A stretch of 64,000 bases of DNA from Bradyrhizobium icense (lineage in GTDB: Bacteria > Pseudomonadota > Alphaproteobacteria > Rhizobiales > Xanthobacteraceae): NCBI RefSeq assembly GCF_001693385.1, contig NZ_CP016428.1, positions 5,828,001 to 5,892,000 of the forward strand. Direction: 5' to 3'. Every line of letters begins with the position of its first letter. The first letter of the stretch is position 1. The notes beneath the pieces are model-generated. The model had not been told where the DNA came from. It did not search any database and was given only the letters and a program-made list of their open reading frames with translations. Position numbers and translations under genes: made by a program. Shown here one piece after another: positions 59,680 to 64,000 of this stretch.

Positions 59680-60891
59680 CTAACGCCTTCCGCTCCAGAC
59701 CGAAAGGTCGGTGGGGCCTTCGGTCGCGAACAGGAGGACTCTCGAGAACCGGTCAAGCGCAAGCCTGTCTCGATCCTCGCCCGCCGCTCTGATGAGACCG
59801 GCCAATCCCGCCGCTCCCGACTCACCAACGCGAAGCGCGTCGTCAGACTCGCCGGCGTTGAGCAGACGAACCGCATCTGCGGCTTGTTCGTCGGTGACCG
59901 TGAGGAAGCCTGTGGCCAAGGAATCGATAATGGGCCAGACGAGCAACGACGGGCTCTGGCACTCGAGCATGGCCATGTTCGTAGGCGGCCCTGGCGGAAG
60001 ACGTACCGGCCTCTCCGCGCGAGCGCTCTCGTAAAGACATGCCGACCGTTCTGGCTCTACGATCCACAGATGGGTCTCGGGTGCGAATAGACCTCGCGCC
60101 AAGCCATGCCCGAACACGCTCGCTGCAAGCCCTCCGACACCAGCTTGGACCAGAACATGTGTGAAGGGCGTTGGTTCTCCCGCAGTCGCTGCAATGATTT
60201 CGTCGATCAAGATTGCATACCCCTGGACCACAAACGTGCAGGCGGTCTCATCCTCTCCTGGGCCGACTGTATCCGGGACAGCAATCCAACTATCCTGCGA
60301 GGCAGCTTTCGCCGCAGCCTCGACGGAATCGTGATAGTCTCCGGCAACACGTACGATCGCAGCACCAAGCCGGGAGATGTGGGCGGCTCGCTCGTCGCTC
60401 ACGCCTTCGTGGAGATACACGATGGCCCGCGCTCCGACGAGCCTCGCTCCGGCCGACACTGAGCGGCCATGATTGCCGTCCGAAGCGCAGGAAAATGTAA
60501 GCCCCGCAAGAATGGAGCGTATCCCAGGTTCCAGCAACTCCGCCGGCAGAATCGTACGCCCCGTCTGTCTCTCGACATATTTCATGGCGAGCTTCAGCAC
60601 AGCGTAGGCTCCTCCGAGCCCTTTGAAACTCCCGATATCGAGCCGCTGTGTCTCGTCCTTGATCCAGATCTCGCCTACGCCTAGCCGCTCGGCTGTGCGC
60701 GGCAGCGAAATTAGGCGGGTAGGAGCGTAACGCGGACAGGCTCGAAGCAGGCGCAGAGGCTCATCACCTGCGCTTCGGTCGCACCACCAAGGAATTCGGC
60801 TTAGGCCGCGCGACGCACGCAGCAGGATCGGTCGAAGATGGCCGGACGGGTCCGTCGATGCAGCCTTGACAGGTTTCAGGGGCGCTCCCAA
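59680..60891 (-). CDS. Diaminopropionate ammonia-lyase-like PLP enzyme
   Basis: A 403-residue fold-type II PLP enzyme. The lysine is in GSFKGLGGAYAVLKLA and the phosphate and substrate region is FSCASDGNHGRSVSAGARLVGA. The glycine-rich loop VQAGVGGLAASVFGHG and the ending FATEGPTD also match diaminopropionate ammonia-lyase (YgeX type) better than threonine dehydratase. The expected reaction is conversion of 2,3-diaminopropionate to pyruvate and two ammonia. The start is TTG with GGAGG five bases before. It is convergent with lrp, and the neighbours suggest the substrate is released from an imported conjugate. Serine/threonine dehydratase activity is the main alternative. Confidence 0.82.
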   Translation of the reverse strand: MGAPLKPVKAASTDPSGHLRPILLRASRGLSRIPWWCDRSAGDEPLRLLRACPRYAPTRLISLPRTAERLGVGEIWIKDETQRLDIGSFKGLGGAYAVLKLAMKYVERQTGRTILPAELLEPGIRSILAGLTFSCASDGNHGRSVSAGARLVGARAIVYLHEGVSDERAAHISRLGAAIVRVAGDYHDSVEAAAKAASQDSWIAVPDTVGPGEDETACTFVVQGYAILIDEIIAATAGEPTPFTHVLVQAGVGGLAASVFGHGLARGLFAPETHLWIVEPERSACLYESARAERPVRLPPGPPTNMAMLECQSPSLLVWPIIDSLATGFLTVTDEQAADAVRLLNAGESDDALRVGESGAAGLAGLIRAAGEDRDRLALDRFSRVLLFATEGPTDLSVWSGRR

Positions 60892-61120
60892 TTCGTCCTC
60901 CTGGCAAAGGATTACCGTTGTATCGGTTCATACTCTGCCGGGAGCCGATGGTGATTACCGCAAACCTTGAGCCATTCCACGGCAGAATTGGGCGTTGTTC
61001 ACTCCAAAACGACTGGTTTGGGCCTCAAGCTCCAGTTACGATTCAAAGGATTTCCTGATGATCGAAGAGCATCGTGTGCTCAACCGGGCTCAAGCAGGCC
61101 GTTAAAGAAAGTGACCTCTG

Positions 61121-62338
61121 GTGCAGCAGTCGACGAGCCATACAGGATTCGCGGATCTTTCCGATTCCGACGTCCATCGCTTGCGAAGTGATACACCCGG
61201 CGTCGCAAATCGAATTCATTTCAACAATGCAGGCGCTGCATTGATGCCGAAGCCGGTTGTCGGGGGCATGATCGAGTACCTGCAGCGCGAAGCCGAAATT
61301 GGTGGATATGAGGCAAGCGCCGAAAGCATTTCTCGCCTTGAGCTCGTATACGACAGCGTCGCCCGACTCGTCGGCTCTGAACGGGAAGAGATCGCGCTGG
61401 CTGAGAACGCCACGCTGGCATGGCAGCGCGCCTTTTATTCGCTACGCTTTGGCCCGGGCGACCGCATTCTCACGACCTCCGCGGAATTTGCGGCCAACTA
61501 TGTCGCCTTCTTGCAGGTAGCACGTCGCACCGGCGCCCGGGTCGAGATCATACCCGACGATGCAAATCATGTTCTCGACCCGGAGGCGCTCGAGCGCATG
61601 ATCGATGCGCATGTGCGACTGATCGCTATCACGTGGGTGCCGACCAATGGCGGCCTCGTGAATCCGGCTGAAGCCGTGGGACGGATCGCGCGAGCACATG
61701 GTATTCCGTACTTACTTGACGCTTGCCAGGCGGTTGGACAGATGCCGATCGATGTCTCTGCACTTCGCTGCGATATGCTCACTGCAACAGGCCGAAAGTT
61801 CTTGCGCGGTCCACGCGGGACAGGCTTTCTATACATTCGTCATGATTTTCTGAAAGATGTCGAACCGGCCATGATCGACCTGTTCGGAGCACCGTGGGTT
61901 GGACCGCAGGGCTATGAACTCAGATCCGACGCGCGGAGATTCGAAACATGGGAAGCGAATTACGCGACGCGACTTGGCCTTGGGATAGCTGTCGATTACG
62001 CACTTTCGGTCGGCATCGATAAGATCGAACGGCGTTGTCGTCTGCTTGCGGAGGAGTTGCGCACCTTGCTCACCGCAGTTCCTGGATTGTCAATTCATGA
62101 CCTCGGGGAACGTCGCGCTTCAATCGTGTCGTTCACTCTTGGCAACGCGGGCGCACGCGAGGTCATGCGTCGTCTTGCAACAGAACAAATCAATGTGTCG
62201 GTCTCCCCACCAACAAGTACACCATTGGACGCGACGTGGAGAAAGCTTCCGGATATCGTTCGCGCTTCGCCGCATTACTATAATACAATTGAGGAGGTTC
62301 ACACTCTCGCGTCAGCGGTCTGCCGAATAGCAGCATGA
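61121..62338 (+). CDS. Class V aminotransferase-like PLP enzyme
   Basis: A 405-residue member of the aminotransferase class V / cysteine desulfurase-like group, of the EgtE and isopenicillin-N-epimerase-like type. The start IHFNNAGAALMPKPVV is typical. The cofactor aspartate is in YLLDACQAVGQMPID and the PLP lysine in TATGRKFLRGPRGTGFLY. The active-site cysteine of desulfurases is not evident. Such enzymes act as C-S lyases, epimerases or transaminases. The start is GTG at 61121 with a weak ribosome site. It points away from the lyase and may belong to the same catabolic island. Confidence 0.85.
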   Translation: MQQSTSHTGFADLSDSDVHRLRSDTPGVANRIHFNNAGAALMPKPVVGGMIEYLQREAEIGGYEASAESISRLELVYDSVARLVGSEREEIALAENATLAWQRAFYSLRFGPGDRILTTSAEFAANYVAFLQVARRTGARVEIIPDDANHVLDPEALERMIDAHVRLIAITWVPTNGGLVNPAEAVGRIARAHGIPYLLDACQAVGQMPIDVSALRCDMLTATGRKFLRGPRGTGFLYIRHDFLKDVEPAMIDLFGAPWVGPQGYELRSDARRFETWEANYATRLGLGIAVDYALSVGIDKIERRCRLLAEELRTLLTAVPGLSIHDLGERRASIVSFTLGNAGAREVMRRLATEQINVSVSPPTSTPLDATWRKLPDIVRASPHYYNTIEEVHTLASAVCRIAA

Positions 62339-63235
62339 CCTTAGCACCCAAAAGCGGGATGAGATTTAGGCTGAATCGACTTGGGATTTCAGCGTATTTA
62401 GCCTGAGGCCTCACGTCACGACTCGCATCCGCGTGCTAGAAGAGGCCACTAGGCGTACCTGTATTCCAGCGCCACGCCCGGAAGATTCCGGTTCCGACGT
62501 GATACGGGAGAGACAGCGAGGTGTATCGCCACCGCGCCGGGAAGAGCCCAGCCTCGGAAATTCACGAGCCGCTAGGAAATCTTGCTCACATGGAAGCAAC
62601 CGCAGACGGAACCCCGCAAGCAGAGTCCATTAGCTTTCACAATCGCTTGTGAGGCTTCTAGTCCGACTCCGGTCACATCGTTGCCTTCGATGACGCACCC
62701 TGCGGAGGAGTTCTCGTCGTCTCCCAAGATTAGAATTGGAAGGAGCGAGCCCAGTTTCTCCGTGGGCGCTGCCCTTCTGCTTTTCCTGGCGCGCTCGGAT
62801 TCACGTTACTAAAAATGGGCTGACCAATGCCTTGCGAATTCACAGATCGCCGGCGGAGACCATCTCGACATCGAACGCATCCAAAGAGGAACAAATGTCG
62901 CTCCCTATCAGCTGTACGGTGGGAAACTGTCAGGCACAGCCACCGGGGTGAGCTGCCGCGCGGGTTTCTATCGCTCCTCTACGAATTGATCCCCACACCG
63001 CCTGCCGATCGGAAAACGCCTTCGTTTCTAGCGATGAACGCTTTCGGCCAAACTCCAGTCTCCAAAGCGTCCGCACCGCCTACTTGGAACGAGTGTCTGA
63101 CACAAGTCCGTTCATCCCCTGACAGTGGTCACGCAGAAGCTGCGGCGGCATTTCGTTTGGGGTCATCTTCGGAGGTCACAGCTACTCCGCGCCATGTCCG
63201 TTGCTCGTAGGACCCGCACATGCACTCATCGGCAT
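62339..63235. other. Gene-poor region, nothing recognised
   Basis: About 900 bp after the aminotransferase. Plus-strand frames at 62433-62633, 62582-62812 and 62827-63210 are open, but they overlap each other and none is family-like. No repeat or RNA gene was found. Confidence 0.4.
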
Positions 63236-63469
63236 TTATAGCGGCAGCTCTGCCTGATTGCCGGACCAGTCGATAATGTTCAATGACAGTCCTCGCCTGA
63301 TCATCTCAACTTCGAGATCAGCAGCATGATTTTTCCAATCCTGCGTTTCTCGAACTCGAAATTGAGGTTCTTCGCCGCGAGCTTTTTTTTCGTCATCAGC
63401 GGCGAGCGCGCCGCGAACGCCCTCATACATCATCACGATGCTGGCATCGCTGAAAGCCTGATAGTTCAT
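63236..63469 (-). CDS. Small hypothetical protein
   Basis: A 77-residue protein beginning MNYQAFSDASIVMMYEGVRGALAADDEKK, then PQFRVRETQDWKNHAADLEVEMIRRGLSLNIIDW. It looks like a compact soluble helical protein, and I recall similar short ORFs in bradyrhizobial genomes. An ATG five codons upstream (63484) is also possible. Function is unknown. Confidence 0.55.
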   Translation of the reverse strand: MNYQAFSDASIVMMYEGVRGALAADDEKKARGEEPQFRVRETQDWKNHAADLEVEMIRRGLSLNIIDWSGNQAELPL

Positions 63470-64000
63470 CGAGTAGCGCCCCATAAACAAGCCGTCGCTG
63501 GATGAACCAGCAACGGCTTTACGTAAAGACGTGACCAGCAGAAGGTCGATACGATACTAGAACGACGATGGTTAAGTCGCAGTTAAGTACGAATCTGCCA
63601 ATATGGTCAATGTGATACGCGACGCCGCTTAGTTCGATTCTGGACCGAGCTTCAGAAGCTCCGTTTCCAAACGGGCAAAAAAAATTGGCCGAAATTGAGC
63701 TGCTTACATAGCGAACTCAGCAGCTTAAGTGCTGGCTGGGGCGGGAGGGACCGAAGCTCCGAATGGCGGAATCAAAATCCGCCTACTTTCCCTCATCTAT
63801 CAACGCACATTCCGAACGCGCCTGCTTGACTAAACTGCAGCATAGACCGTCGATTGGCCGAACCCTCAGACCGCCAGCACCTTCAGCATTGGCTTTCCCA
63901 AACACAACCGTGCGCGAATTCTCCGCCCGTGAACCACCACGCGCAATGTATGGCCATCTCTCCGCAATCACATCTTCACGTGATACAACAGCAGCCAGCT
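63470..64000. other. Right end, no gene recognised
   Basis: About 530 bp. A minus-strand frame at 63783-63971 is open, but I recognise no family in it. The sequence may continue into a gene beyond the window. Confidence 0.35.

Noticed and set aside
1..64000. tRNA genes, nod boxes and NifA/RpoN promoters
   Set aside because: I scanned by eye for these signatures of a symbiosis island and found none I could support; weak ones may be missed.

Overview
The window looks like part of an accessory or symbiosis island of a Bradyrhizobium-type alphaproteobacterium. Three things suggest this: a full fixNOQP-fixGHIS respiratory cluster with FixL/FixJ/FixK regulators whose sizes match those I remember for B. 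japonicum; an island-style biotin/pantothenate operon; and many insertion-sequence scars, frameshifted genes and gene fragments. No nod or nif genes are seen, so 'symbiosis island' is an inference.

Layout. 1-16 kb is the microaerobic respiration block: a partial hemN, a DUF6455-like gene, then on the minus strand fixN-fixO-fixQ-fixP and fixG-fixH-fixI-fixS. FixK-type boxes lie upstream of fixN, fixG and a small membrane protein gene. An Fnr-type FixK1 follows, then a CBS-domain protein and the plus-strand fixL-fixJ-response regulator-fixK2 array. fixL and the response regulator are frameshifted. 16-20 kb carries cspA, a damaged Rieske-like gene, and metE behind a cobalamin riboswitch. 20-23.4 kb is mostly eroded DNA (prpB and panB remnants, a candidate sRNA, a few small proteins). 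23.4-29.4 kb is a bioB-panD-bioF-bioD-bioA operon with a divergent BioR-type GntR repressor and a Dabb protein. 29.5-31.5 kb is pabB-pabA. 32-37 kb holds a gluconolactonase remnant, a citrate-synthase-like gene, a class III CoA transferase, a chimeric ABC ATPase/binding-protein fusion and an IclR regulator. 40.5-44.8 kb is a phosphomannomutase pseudogene split by a complete IS21-family element with an apparent 8-bp target duplication.

The most novel part is 45.6-51.9 kb, a six-gene minus-strand operon that looks like an undescribed RiPP pathway. Its first gene encodes a 74-residue Ala/Cys peptide with seven cysteines in seven-residue repeats of the type (K/Q/R)CAATAA. A hairpin follows, then an MNIO (DUF692-like) iron oxidase, a partner protein, a large protein with a PqqD-like region and a methyltransferase domain, a HemN-like radical SAM enzyme, and a CmoA-like methyltransferase that lacks the arginine expected for carboxy-SAM chemistry.

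52-62.3 kb is a catabolic island: a polyamine-type ABC transporter (binding protein, fused double permease, ATPase), an M24 hydrolase, a broken M20 peptidase, an Lrp regulator, a diaminopropionate ammonia-lyase-like enzyme and a class V aminotransferase. Together these suggest uptake and breakdown of an amide-linked, perhaps diaminopropionate-derived, plant amino acid. The right end is nearly empty apart from one small conserved-looking ORF.
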